Below are positions 30,310-37,076 of a DNA stretch of 48,227 nucleotides, one piece after another. The stretch comes from Actinobacteria bacterium casp-actino8 (GTDB lineage: Bacteria > Actinomycetota > Acidimicrobiia > Acidimicrobiales > Ilumatobacteraceae). Position 1 is the first letter of the stretch, and each line of letters begins with the position of its first letter. The notes under the pieces are model-generated. The model saw only the letters and a program-made list of their open reading frames with translations, was not told the origin of the DNA and ran no database searches. A program made the translations under genes and the position numbers. The stretch lies in contig LFFH01000045.1 in assembly GCA_001510455.1 (NCBI GenBank), forward strand, positions 1-48,227, written 5' to 3'.

Positions 30310-30615
30310 TCAGGCTCCCTTGCCGCCGAGCGGAGACAGAAAGCTCAATTCCGGTGCGCCACCGAGAAAAGGTCGAATTGCCGGGCCGAGCGCCTTGAAC
30401 GCCTCGGAACCCATGTGCGCGTCGAGAGCCCCCTGATCCTCGTACATCTCGTACATGTAGAGCGCGTTCTCGTCCTGCGCGTCGGCATGGAGGATGTAAT
30501 AGACCGTGCCCGATTCGCCCTTGGCGGTTTCGAGAGCCGTCTCGAGTGCCTTCGCCAACTCGTCACGCTTTCCAGGCGCGGCCGGGATCTTCGCCCACAC
30601 AGCGATACGTGCCAT
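30310..30615 (-). CDS. Antibiotic biosynthesis monooxygenase (ABM)-domain protein
   Basis: The 101-aa protein has the ferredoxin-like ABM fold: ARIAVWAKIPAAPGKRDELAKAL at the start, then GTVYYILHADAQDENALYMYEMYED and HMGSEAFKALG. Relatives are heme- or cofactor-free monooxygenases or small dimers of unknown role, such as YgiN. ATG 30615 is preceded by AAAGGGGAA. It is the first gene of the unit leading into trpC; a role in tryptophan synthesis is not established. Confidence 0.85.
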   Translation of the reverse strand: MARIAVWAKIPAAPGKRDELAKALETALETAKGESGTVYYILHADAQDENALYMYEMYEDQGALDAHMGSEAFKALGPAIRPFLGGAPELSFLSPLGGKGA

Positions 30616-30675
30616 GACTTCCCCTTTCGTCGATTCTCCTCGACTGATCGGCCGACCCGCTGTCGACACGTCTTC

Positions 30676-30681
30676 ACGGTA
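30676..30681 (-). promoter_or_regulatory. Candidate -10 element (TACCGT) of the ABM-trpC unit
   Basis: TACCGT lies 60 nt before ATG 30615 in the 100-bp gap after glyS, giving a leader that includes the AAAGGGGAA ribosome site. Confidence 0.35.
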
Positions 30682-30715
30682 GACGGAGCGACACCGCCTC
30701 AGGAACCCGAGCCGA

Positions 30716-32026
30716 TCAGAAACCGAGACGACCTCGGAGATGTCGTTCCAGATCGGAGATCGCTACTCGCTCCTGAGCGGTCGTGTCGCGGTCTCGGACG
30801 GTGACGGCGCCGTCTTCGAGACTGTCGAAATCGACGGTGACACAGAGAGGGGTTCCGATCTCGTCCTGCCGGCGATACCGGCGACCGATCGACTGCGTGT
30901 CGTCGTAGTCGACCATGTACCGGTCGGACAGAGAGGAGAACACCTCACGAGCGAGCGGCGTCAAGGTTTCCTTCTTGCTCAACGGCAGAACAGCGACCTT
31001 GTAGGGAGCGAGGCGGGGATGCAGACGCAGGACCGTCCTCACCTCACCGTCGACTTCGTCCTCGGTGTACGCCGCCAGAAGAAATGCAGCCATGGCACGG
31101 TTCACCCCGGCGGCCGGTTCGATCACGTAGGGCACGTATCGTTCGTTCGACGACTGATCGAAGTAGTCGAGCTTCTGGCCCGAATGCTTGGCGTGTTGCC
31201 CGAGATCGAAATCGGTGCGCTGCGCGATTCCCTCCAGTTCACCCCACCCCCACGGGTACATGAACTCGACGTCAGCGGTGCCGGCCGAATAATGACTCAG
31301 CTCGTCGGCGTCATGAGCGCGTAGGCGAAGCATGTCGACCGGAACACCCAGGTCGACGTACCACTGAAGGCGCGTGCGACACCAGTACTCGTACCAGGCC
31401 GGCCCCTCGTTCGGGGGAACGAAGAACTCGAGTTCCATCTGTTCGAATTCACGCGTTCGGAAGATGAAGTTGCCGGGGGTTATCTCGTTGCGGAAGCTCT
31501 TTCCCACCTGAGCGATTCCGAAGGGAGGCTTCTTGCGGCTCGTCTGCAGGACGTTGGCGAAATTGACGAACATGCCCTGCGCCGTTTCCGGTCGCAAGTA
31601 GACCTCGGCCCCTGAACCCTCGACGGGTCCGGCATAGGTCTTGAACATCAAGTTGAACGCACGAGCCTCGGTGAGCGATCCCGATGCACCACAACCCGGA
31701 CACACTTCCTTGTTCTCCAGGTGATCCTCACGAAAACGTTGTTTGCACTTGCGGCAATCCACGAGCGGATCGCTGAAGTTCGCCAGGTGCCCACTCGCCT
31801 CGAACACCTGCGGGGGTCCGAGAATCGCCGCATCGATCAGTACGACGTCGTCTCTCTTCTGGACCATGTCTCGGACCCACGCCTCGCGAACATTGCGAAG
31901 CATGAGGGAACCAAGCGGGCCGTAGTCGTAGCTCGACCGAAATCCTCCGTAGATCTCCGCCGAGGGATACACGAAACCGCGGCGCTTGGCCAGGTTGACG
32001 ATCTGATCGAGGTCGGTGGCAGGCAT
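30716..32026 (-). CDS. glyS: Glycyl-tRNA synthetase, single-subunit class II
   Basis: The 436-aa synthetase is of the alpha2 type used by actinobacteria. Class II motifs are visible: motif 2 SFRNEITPGNFIFRTREFEQMELEFF and motif 3-like AAGVNRAMAAFLLAAY, plus YDYGPLG near the N terminus and a zinc-like CRKC..CPGC insert (about 92-112). The C-terminal anticodon domain contains APYKVAVLPL. ATG 32026 follows TAGCCT by 8 nt. Its neighbours recO, the cis-prenyltransferase and, further on, era match the usual actinobacterial grouping. Confidence 0.95.
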   Translation of the reverse strand: MPATDLDQIVNLAKRRGFVYPSAEIYGGFRSSYDYGPLGSLMLRNVREAWVRDMVQKRDDVVLIDAAILGPPQVFEASGHLANFSDPLVDCRKCKQRFREDHLENKEVCPGCGASGSLTEARAFNLMFKTYAGPVEGSGAEVYLRPETAQGMFVNFANVLQTSRKKPPFGIAQVGKSFRNEITPGNFIFRTREFEQMELEFFVPPNEGPAWYEYWCRTRLQWYVDLGVPVDMLRLRAHDADELSHYSAGTADVEFMYPWGWGELEGIAQRTDFDLGQHAKHSGQKLDYFDQSSNERYVPYVIEPAAGVNRAMAAFLLAAYTEDEVDGEVRTVLRLHPRLAPYKVAVLPLSKKETLTPLAREVFSSLSDRYMVDYDDTQSIGRRYRRQDEIGTPLCVTVDFDSLEDGAVTVRDRDTTAQERVAISDLERHLRGRLGF

Positions 32027-32034
32027 GGACAGTC

Positions 32035-32040
32035 AGGCTA
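32035..32040 (-). promoter_or_regulatory. -10 element (TAGCCT) of glyS
   Basis: TAGCCT, 8 nt, ATG 32026: likely leaderless, with a slightly long spacer. Confidence 0.45.
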
Positions 32041-32093
32041 CGGGATCACAGGAAGATCTCTCCGTCTCCTCGGGTCGTTCGACCCGTCCCGGA

Positions 32094-32867
32094 TCAGATC
32101 GAACGGTCGTCGTGACGCTCGAAGATTCCCACCGAACGCAAACGCCGTTCGACGTGTGCTTCGAAGGCTCTCGTCGCGAGATCGGCCACTTCCGATGTCG
32201 TCGGATCGTCGAGTTTCTGACCACTCGGATCGTGGGCGGCGTCGAGAATGGCAGAGAGACGACCACCCAACATGTCACGCAGGAGACCGATCGCCCGCTG
32301 GCTGATCGCGATTCCGGACCGACAATTCCGACACTGAACACCCCCCATCACCGAGTCGAAAGCGACGAAGCCACCGGACTCGCTCTCGGTCTCACCGCAA
32401 CCCACGCAACGGTCGAGTTCCGGCCGAACTCCTTCGGCGGCCAGAAGTTTCCAGATGAAGGCCGGCAACACGAGTGGAGACGGACGCTCGAGAAGTGTTC
32501 GGCGGACTCCTTGCAACATGCGGAAGATCTGTGGAACCGGCTCGCGGTCGGGAATCAACTGATCGACCGCCTCGAGCACTGCACTCGCCTCGGTCATCAC
32601 GTCGAGATCGCCGTACGCCGCCGTTGACGCATCGACCGTTTCGACCTGACTCACGACGTCGAGTGACGAACCTCGATGGAACTGAACGTTGACGAGGGAC
32701 AAGGGCTCGAGACGGCCGCCGAATTTCGAACGTGTCTTTCGAATTCCCTTCGCAACCGCTCGGACCTTGCCGTGGTTCTCGGTCAGGAACACGACGATGC
32801 GATCGGCCTCGCCGAGTCGATACGAACGCAGGACGATGCCCGTGTCGCGATACAAACGTGAACTCAC
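32094..32867 (-). CDS. recO: DNA repair protein RecO
   Basis: The 257-aa protein has an N-terminal OB fold (DTGIVLRSYRLGEADRIVVFLTENHGKVRAVAKGIRK) and a C-terminal helical domain with a zinc motif (CVGCG..CRNC, about 151-188). It loads RecA on gaps together with RecR. The start is GTG 32867; GAGGGT lies 6 nt upstream, a weak -10. It lies 24 bp downstream of the cis-prenyltransferase-like gene and is probably co-transcribed with it. Confidence 0.94.
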   Translation of the reverse strand: MSSRLYRDTGIVLRSYRLGEADRIVVFLTENHGKVRAVAKGIRKTRSKFGGRLEPLSLVNVQFHRGSSLDVVSQVETVDASTAAYGDLDVMTEASAVLEAVDQLIPDREPVPQIFRMLQGVRRTLLERPSPLVLPAFIWKLLAAEGVRPELDRCVGCGETESESGGFVAFDSVMGGVQCRNCRSGIAISQRAIGLLRDMLGGRLSAILDAAHDPSGQKLDDPTTSEVADLATRAFEAHVERRLRSVGIFERHDDRSI

Positions 32868-32891
32868 GTCGTCACCCTCGTGCTGCGGGCG

Positions 32892-33515
32892 TCATGGCGC
32901 ACCGTGACCATCGACTCCGCCGAAACGTCGATTTCTCGTCCGGAAGTCATGGACGATCGCACTCACGTGATCTCCGTTGAATTCCTCCCACTCGACCGAC
33001 AGGTCGACCAACTCGGCATACGCGAGTTCCCACACCAGAGCAGTGGGAAGACGACCTGGCGCTCCGATCACGGCAACAACATCGGTGTCTCCACCCGATC
33101 CCACGAGGGCACGGCCGAGCGTCTCCTCGGTCATCGTCAGCCCTGAAGGCCACGCATCGATGACGTCGGCCACTCGTCGACGCCCGTCGGACTGTTCGAT
33201 GACCGACACGGCGACACCCTCCACGTTCCAGCGGCGAGTCGATGGTGGTGTGTCACCGCCACCCGACAGCGGATACACGGTCACCGAGCCGATCCCTTCT
33301 CGTCGGGCCGCTCCGGCGACATCGGTTGCCCAGTCGTTCCAACGCTCGTCGCTCCGGAGTCGCCACGCGTCGACAGTCCCCCCGCACACCACGACTTGGA
33401 TCGAACGAGAACTGCCGTCTCCTTTGGCCCGCCTGACCAGACGGCGCATCCCCCGTCGCAATGCGGCCGGAAGCGAGGATTCGAGAGCCACGACGACATT
33501 GTGACCGAAACGCAC
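32892..33515 (-). CDS. Divergent cis-prenyltransferase-family protein lacking the catalytic Asp (putative accessory subunit)
   Basis: The 207-aa product aligns over its second half with undecaprenyl-diphosphate synthase: DVVAVIGAPGRLPTALVWEL, AYAEL (165-169), VEWEEF and the C-terminal RNRRFGG (194-200). In E. coli UppS the AYAEL Glu and the RRFGG tail contribute to the active site. The N-terminal MDGNGRW motif is replaced by VVVCGGTVDAW (41-51), so the catalytic Asp is missing; the Arg of VIRTGGEHR is Val here, and the Ser is Pro. It therefore looks non-catalytic alone. It faces a partner gene at 33533 that lacks exactly the parts kept here. GTG start; 17 bp separate the two starts. Confidence 0.8.
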   Translation of the reverse strand: MRFGHNVVVALESSLPAALRRGMRRLVRRAKGDGSSRSIQVVVCGGTVDAWRLRSDERWNDWATDVAGAARREGIGSVTVYPLSGGGDTPPSTRRWNVEGVAVSVIEQSDGRRRVADVIDAWPSGLTMTEETLGRALVGSGGDTDVVAVIGAPGRLPTALVWELAYAELVDLSVEWEEFNGDHVSAIVHDFRTRNRRFGGVDGHGAP

Positions 33516-33519
33516 CCGC

Positions 33520-33526
33520 TACCCTC
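33520..33526. promoter_or_regulatory. Shared bidirectional -10 region between the two cis-prenyltransferase genes
   Basis: Plus strand: TACCCT (33520-33525), 7 nt, GTG 33533. Minus strand: GAGGGT (33526-33521), 5 nt, GTG 33515. The two hexamers overlap by five base pairs, so one melted region could serve both directions. The minus-strand hexamer departs from TANNNT at its first base. Confidence 0.45.
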
Positions 33527-33532
33527 GCTCAC

Positions 33533-34189
33533 GTGCACGTGGCCTGCATCATGGACGGAAACGGCCGCTGGGCTCAGCGACGCCACCTTCCCCGAACGGC
33601 TGGCCACACCGCTGGCGAAGAGAATCTCGCCGGGGTGGTCCGGGCAGCCGTGGTGCGGGAGGTCGACTGGCTCACCGTGTTCGGCTTCTCCACCGAGAAT
33701 TGGATTCGTCCGCGGCGAGAGGTTCGCCACATCCTCGGCCTCCATCGGCGACTCTTCGGACGGGTCGCCGAGTTGAACGAACTCGGCGTGAGAGTGCAGT
33801 GGATCGGGCGCCCCTTCGACGATCCCTCGGCGCGAACCCCGGTGTTCGTGCAACGTGCGATCGAGAAGGCGATCGCTGACACGAAACACAACCGCCGAAT
33901 GACCCTCACCGTCGCTTTCGACTACGGAAGCCGAGCCGAGATCGTCGAGGCCGGCCGTCGGGCTCTTCGTCCAGCGCGGCCCATCACCGTCGACACGTTG
34001 TCGGCTGGCATGTACCTTCCCGACATGCCTCCGGTCGACGTGATGGTTCGAACCTCAGGAGAGCACCGAATTTCCAATTTCCTTCTCTGGCAGGCTCACG
34101 GCGCTCCCACCCTCTACACCGACCGCACCTGGCCGGAATTCGATGCCGATGATCTCGATGCCGCTATCGCTCTCGCTCGCGCGACCTGA
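33533..34189 (+). CDS. uppS: Undecaprenyl-diphosphate synthase-type cis-prenyltransferase, C-terminally shortened
   Basis: The 218-aa enzyme has the catalytic core: Asp8 in IMDGNGRWA, GHTAGEE (His25), FSTENWIRP (Asn56, Arg59) and VMVRTSGEHRISNFLLWQ (Arg173, Glu177, Arg179, Ser181). It should build the C55 carrier lipid of peptidoglycan synthesis. Two normally conserved parts are absent: AYAELYF is HGAPTLY (no Glu), and the protein ends soon after WPEFDADDLDAAI without the RxRRFGG tail. Typical length is 230-250. No frameshift is seen, since the next gene starts 15 bp later. The missing parts are present in the divergent neighbour. Start GTG 33533. Confidence 0.9.
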   Translation: MHVACIMDGNGRWAQRRHLPRTAGHTAGEENLAGVVRAAVVREVDWLTVFGFSTENWIRPRREVRHILGLHRRLFGRVAELNELGVRVQWIGRPFDDPSARTPVFVQRAIEKAIADTKHNRRMTLTVAFDYGSRAEIVEAGRRALRPARPITVDTLSAGMYLPDMPPVDVMVRTSGEHRISNFLLWQAHGAPTLYTDRTWPEFDADDLDAAIALARAT

Positions 34190-34192
34190 CGG

Positions 34193-34198
34193 TACGGT
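34193..34198 (+). promoter_or_regulatory. -10 element (TACGGT) of the DinG-type helicase gene
   Basis: TACGGT, 6 nt, ATG 34205: leaderless-type promoter just after the uppS stop. Confidence 0.6.
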
Positions 34199-34204
34199 CG
34201 AGGC

Positions 34205-36100
34205 ATGAGCCCTCATCCGCTGTCGATTCGGGATCTTCTCGACATCGCCACCGACGCCCTCGGATCGACCGAGGACCGACCGGGTCAGCGCGCCATGGCC
34301 GAAGCCGTGGGTTCAGCCGTCGAGAACGGGCGCCATCTCGTCGTTCAGGCAGGCACCGGGACCGGAAAGACGCTCGGTTACCTGGTCCCACTCGTGGCAT
34401 CGGGGCGCAAAGTGGTGATTTCCACCGCCACCAAGGCACTCCAGGACCAGCTCGCTCACAAGGATCTCCCGCTGGTCGCCGACACCGTCGCCGGAGCACT
34501 GGGGCGCGATCTCGACTGGGCGGTCCTGAAAGGTCGAAGCAACTACGTGTGCCGACAGCGACTCGAAGAGACCCTGTCGCGACACGGAGATTCACAACTC
34601 GAACTCGAGGGAACCGGAGATCGACTTCGTCGTGAGGTCATGAAGGTCAAGAAATGGGCCGACCTGCACGACACCGGGGATCTTGCCGATCTCTCCTTCG
34701 GAATCGGACGCGACACCGAGAGCGCGGTAACGGTCGGTGCCGACGAATGCCCGGGGGCTCGTCGATGCCCCCTCGGCGGCACCTGTTTCGCCGAGAGTGC
34801 CCGACTCCGAGCATCCGAAGCCGACGTCGTGGTGGTCAACACGCATCTGTACGGCCTGGACGTGGCCGCCGACGGAGCCCTTCTCAGCGACCACGACGTC
34901 GTTGTCGTCGACGAGGCGCATGGGCTGGAGGACATCATCAGCGATTCCGTCGCGGTGTCCTTCTCACGTTCACGCTTTCACCGGCTGGGTTCGGCATTCG
35001 CTCGAATCGTCGACGACGCAGCCGTTCTCACCTCCGTCAACGCCCTCGGCGACGAACTCGAGCGTCGACTCGCCGTCCTGAACGACCGACGACTGTCGGT
35101 TCCTCTGCCCGACGAAATTCACGAACTGATCCTCGACGCCCGTCGAGTGCTCGGCGACGTGCTCGAAGCTCTCCGCAAGGTCGAAACCTCCGACGAAGAC
35201 GCCAATCAACGTCGACTGCGAGCTCAGCAGATCTCCACCCGTCTTGCGGACGATCTGGACCTGGCTCTCGGCATCGACTCGACTCGCGTTCCTTTCGTTC
35301 AGGGAGTCGAAGGTTCTCTTCATCTCGATATTGCTCCTCTCGATGTCGGACCGGTCCTCGCGTCCGCGGCTTGGAACCGCCGAACCGCCATCCTCACTAG
35401 CGCCACCATCCCTCAGAACCTTCCCGAGCGAATCGGGCTCGAGGATTTCGATGCGCTGGACGTCGGAAGTCCCTTCGACTATCAGGCGAATTCACTTCTC
35501 TACTGCCCGTCGGGCTTCCCGAATCCCAACGGAAACAACTTCCAGAGTTCGGTCAACGACGAGTTGTTCCGACTGATCACCGCCGCACGGGGGCGAACCC
35601 TCGCCTTGTTCACCAGCTATCGGGCCATGGATGCAGCCATCGAAGCACTTCGGCCCATCGTCGACGTTCCGGTCATCTCACAGCGCGATCAATCCCAGAA
35701 GTCACGATTGGTCGAAGCATTCATGGCCGACGAGAGCGCTTGCTTGTTCGCTACCGCCGGATTCTTCCAAGGCATCGACATCCCCGGCCGAACGCTCTCC
35801 CTCGTCACGATCGACCGAATTCCGTTTCCTCGACCCGACGATCCACTGTTGTCGGCCCGCCGGGAAGTGGTCGGAGACCGAGCCTTTCGCGACATCGACC
35901 TTCCGAGAGCGGCCACGCTGTTGGCCCAAGCCGCCGGACGCCTGATTCGCTCCACCACCGATCGCGGAGTCGTCGCCGTTTTCGACCCTCGCTTGGCAAC
36001 CTCGGGCTACCGGAGACATCTCCTCGCAGCCATGCCGCCCATGAAACGGACCGTCGATCGACGGGAAGTCATGGATTTCCTGAGTTCGATCACCGACTGA
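34205..36100 (+). CDS. DinG/XPD-family ATP-dependent DNA helicase
   Basis: The 631-aa superfamily 2 helicase has Walker A AGTGTGKT (49-56), DEAH box VVVVDEAH (232-239), and four cysteines for a 4Fe-4S cluster (Cys116, 182, 188, 194) in the XPD/DinG arrangement. C-terminal motifs include FTSYRAM, ATAGFFQGIDIPG and QAAGRLIRS. These are 5'-3' helicases that unwind R-loops, flaps or G-quadruplexes. It converges on mtrA with 3 bp between the stop codons. No LexA-like box is recognised. Confidence 0.92.
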   Translation: MSPHPLSIRDLLDIATDALGSTEDRPGQRAMAEAVGSAVENGRHLVVQAGTGTGKTLGYLVPLVASGRKVVISTATKALQDQLAHKDLPLVADTVAGALGRDLDWAVLKGRSNYVCRQRLEETLSRHGDSQLELEGTGDRLRREVMKVKKWADLHDTGDLADLSFGIGRDTESAVTVGADECPGARRCPLGGTCFAESARLRASEADVVVVNTHLYGLDVAADGALLSDHDVVVVDEAHGLEDIISDSVAVSFSRSRFHRLGSAFARIVDDAAVLTSVNALGDELERRLAVLNDRRLSVPLPDEIHELILDARRVLGDVLEALRKVETSDEDANQRRLRAQQISTRLADDLDLALGIDSTRVPFVQGVEGSLHLDIAPLDVGPVLASAAWNRRTAILTSATIPQNLPERIGLEDFDALDVGSPFDYQANSLLYCPSGFPNPNGNNFQSSVNDELFRLITAARGRTLALFTSYRAMDAAIEALRPIVDVPVISQRDQSQKSRLVEAFMADESACLFATAGFFQGIDIPGRTLSLVTIDRIPFPRPDDPLLSARREVVGDRAFRDIDLPRAATLLAQAAGRLIRSTTDRGVVAVFDPRLATSGYRRHLLAAMPPMKRTVDRREVMDFLSSITD

Positions 36101-36103
36101 ACG

Positions 36104-36808
36104 TCAGCGAACCATGCGATAGCCGATCCCTCGAACCGTCACCACGAGCCGGGGTTCGTCGGGATGGTCTTCGATCTTCACTCGCAGCCGACGCACATGG
36201 GCGTCGACGAGGCGACTGTCTCCGAGATAGTCGTATCCCCAGACTCGTTCGAGGAGTTGGTCACGCGAGAGCACGATGTTCGCGTGATCGGCGAACTCGC
36301 ACAACAGATGGAACTCGGTCTTGGTGAGTGAAATCTCGCGACCAGCTTTCGTCACGATGCCCTGCTCCCGCCGAAGCTCGATATCGCCGAACGTCTCCAC
36401 GTCGATATTCGGCTGAACGTCTCCCTGTAGCTGGACGCGACGCAGATGGGCGCGAATACGAGCCGCCAGTTCCTTCGGCACCACTGGTTTCGTCACGTAG
36501 TCGTCCGCTCCCGCTTCGAGTCCGGCGACCATGTCGTTGGTGTCGGTCTGGGCGGTCACCATCACGATCGGAACGATCGACATGGCCCGGAGAGCTCGAC
36601 AGACCTCGAAGCCGGAAAGATCGGGGAGGCGCAGATCGAGAAGCACGAGATCCGGTTCGGCGGCGTGAAAGGCCGCCAGACCCGATCGACCGTCGGCCGC
36701 CTCGGTCACCGAGAAGCCCTCGTCCTCCAGGACGAGCCGCAGAGCCAGGCGAATCTGATCGTCGTCTTCGATGAACAGGATCGTGTTCACCCCGACAGTC
36801 TGGCCCAT
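36104..36808 (-). CDS. mtrA: OmpR-family response regulator MtrA
   Basis: The 234-aa protein has a receiver domain (EDDD acidic pocket, phospho-Asp in LVLLDLRLPDLSGFEV, Lys in DDYVTKPVVPKEL) and a winged-helix DNA-binding domain (LTKTEFHLLCEFADHANIVLSRDQLLERVWGYDYLGDSRLVDAHVRRLR). It is MtrA-like by domain pattern and by its mtrB/lpqB neighbours; in actinobacteria MtrA controls cell division and wall genes. Here it is divergent from mtrB, while elsewhere the order is mtrA-mtrB-lpqB on one strand. Start ATG 36808 is chosen; GTG 36790 is an alternative with CAGACT 6 nt upstream. Confidence 0.88.
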   Translation of the reverse strand: MGQTVGVNTILFIEDDDQIRLALRLVLEDEGFSVTEAADGRSGLAAFHAAEPDLVLLDLRLPDLSGFEVCRALRAMSIVPIVMVTAQTDTNDMVAGLEAGADDYVTKPVVPKELAARIRAHLRRVQLQGDVQPNIDVETFGDIELRREQGIVTKAGREISLTKTEFHLLCEFADHANIVLSRDQLLERVWGYDYLGDSRLVDAHVRRLRVKIEDHPDEPRLVVTVRGIGYRMVR

Positions 36809-36910
36809 GACCTGGGCCGTCGCGACCTTCGCGGTTTTGTTACAGAAAACGCACAGATCGCGCACCGTCCCTTCACACGACCTCGGGACACTGTCCCCGT
36901 TCACGCTGGT

Positions 36911-36945
36911 TCGACGGGGGTCGTCCTCCCCCTGACCCCCGTCGA
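36911..36945. repeat. Perfect 12-bp inverted repeat between mtrA and mtrB
   Basis: TCGACGGGGGTC (36911-36922) and GACCCCCGTCGA (36934-36945) are perfect complements around an 11-nt loop. The stem is strong in either RNA, with no U-tract. It lies in the 268-bp divergent gap 36809-37076. Confidence 0.85.
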
Positions 36946-36967
36946 CCGGCGGAACCACGACACGATC

Positions 36968-37005
36968 CGCCGCCCGACTCGCCGGTCTTCCCGAGTCGGG
37001 CGGCG
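36968..37005. repeat. Perfect 14-bp inverted repeat between mtrA and mtrB
   Basis: CGCCGCCCGACTCG (36968-36981) and its exact complement (36992-37005) enclose a 10-nt loop. It ends 71 bp before the mtrB ATG. Together with the repeat at 36911 it dominates this divergent gap. A terminator, leader structure or dimeric regulator site are all possible. Confidence 0.85.
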
Positions 37006-37076
37006 TCATGTCGGACCTCCGCTCCTCTGCTCCGTCTCCCCTCCACCCCACCGGCTCGATCGGGCAGGATGGAGGG

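Noticed and set aside
34190..34204. A frameshift that would restore the missing RRFGG tail of uppS
   Set aside because: None of the other plus-strand frames encodes such a tail before the next gene, and the AYAEL change lies upstream in clean sequence, so the shortening is real.
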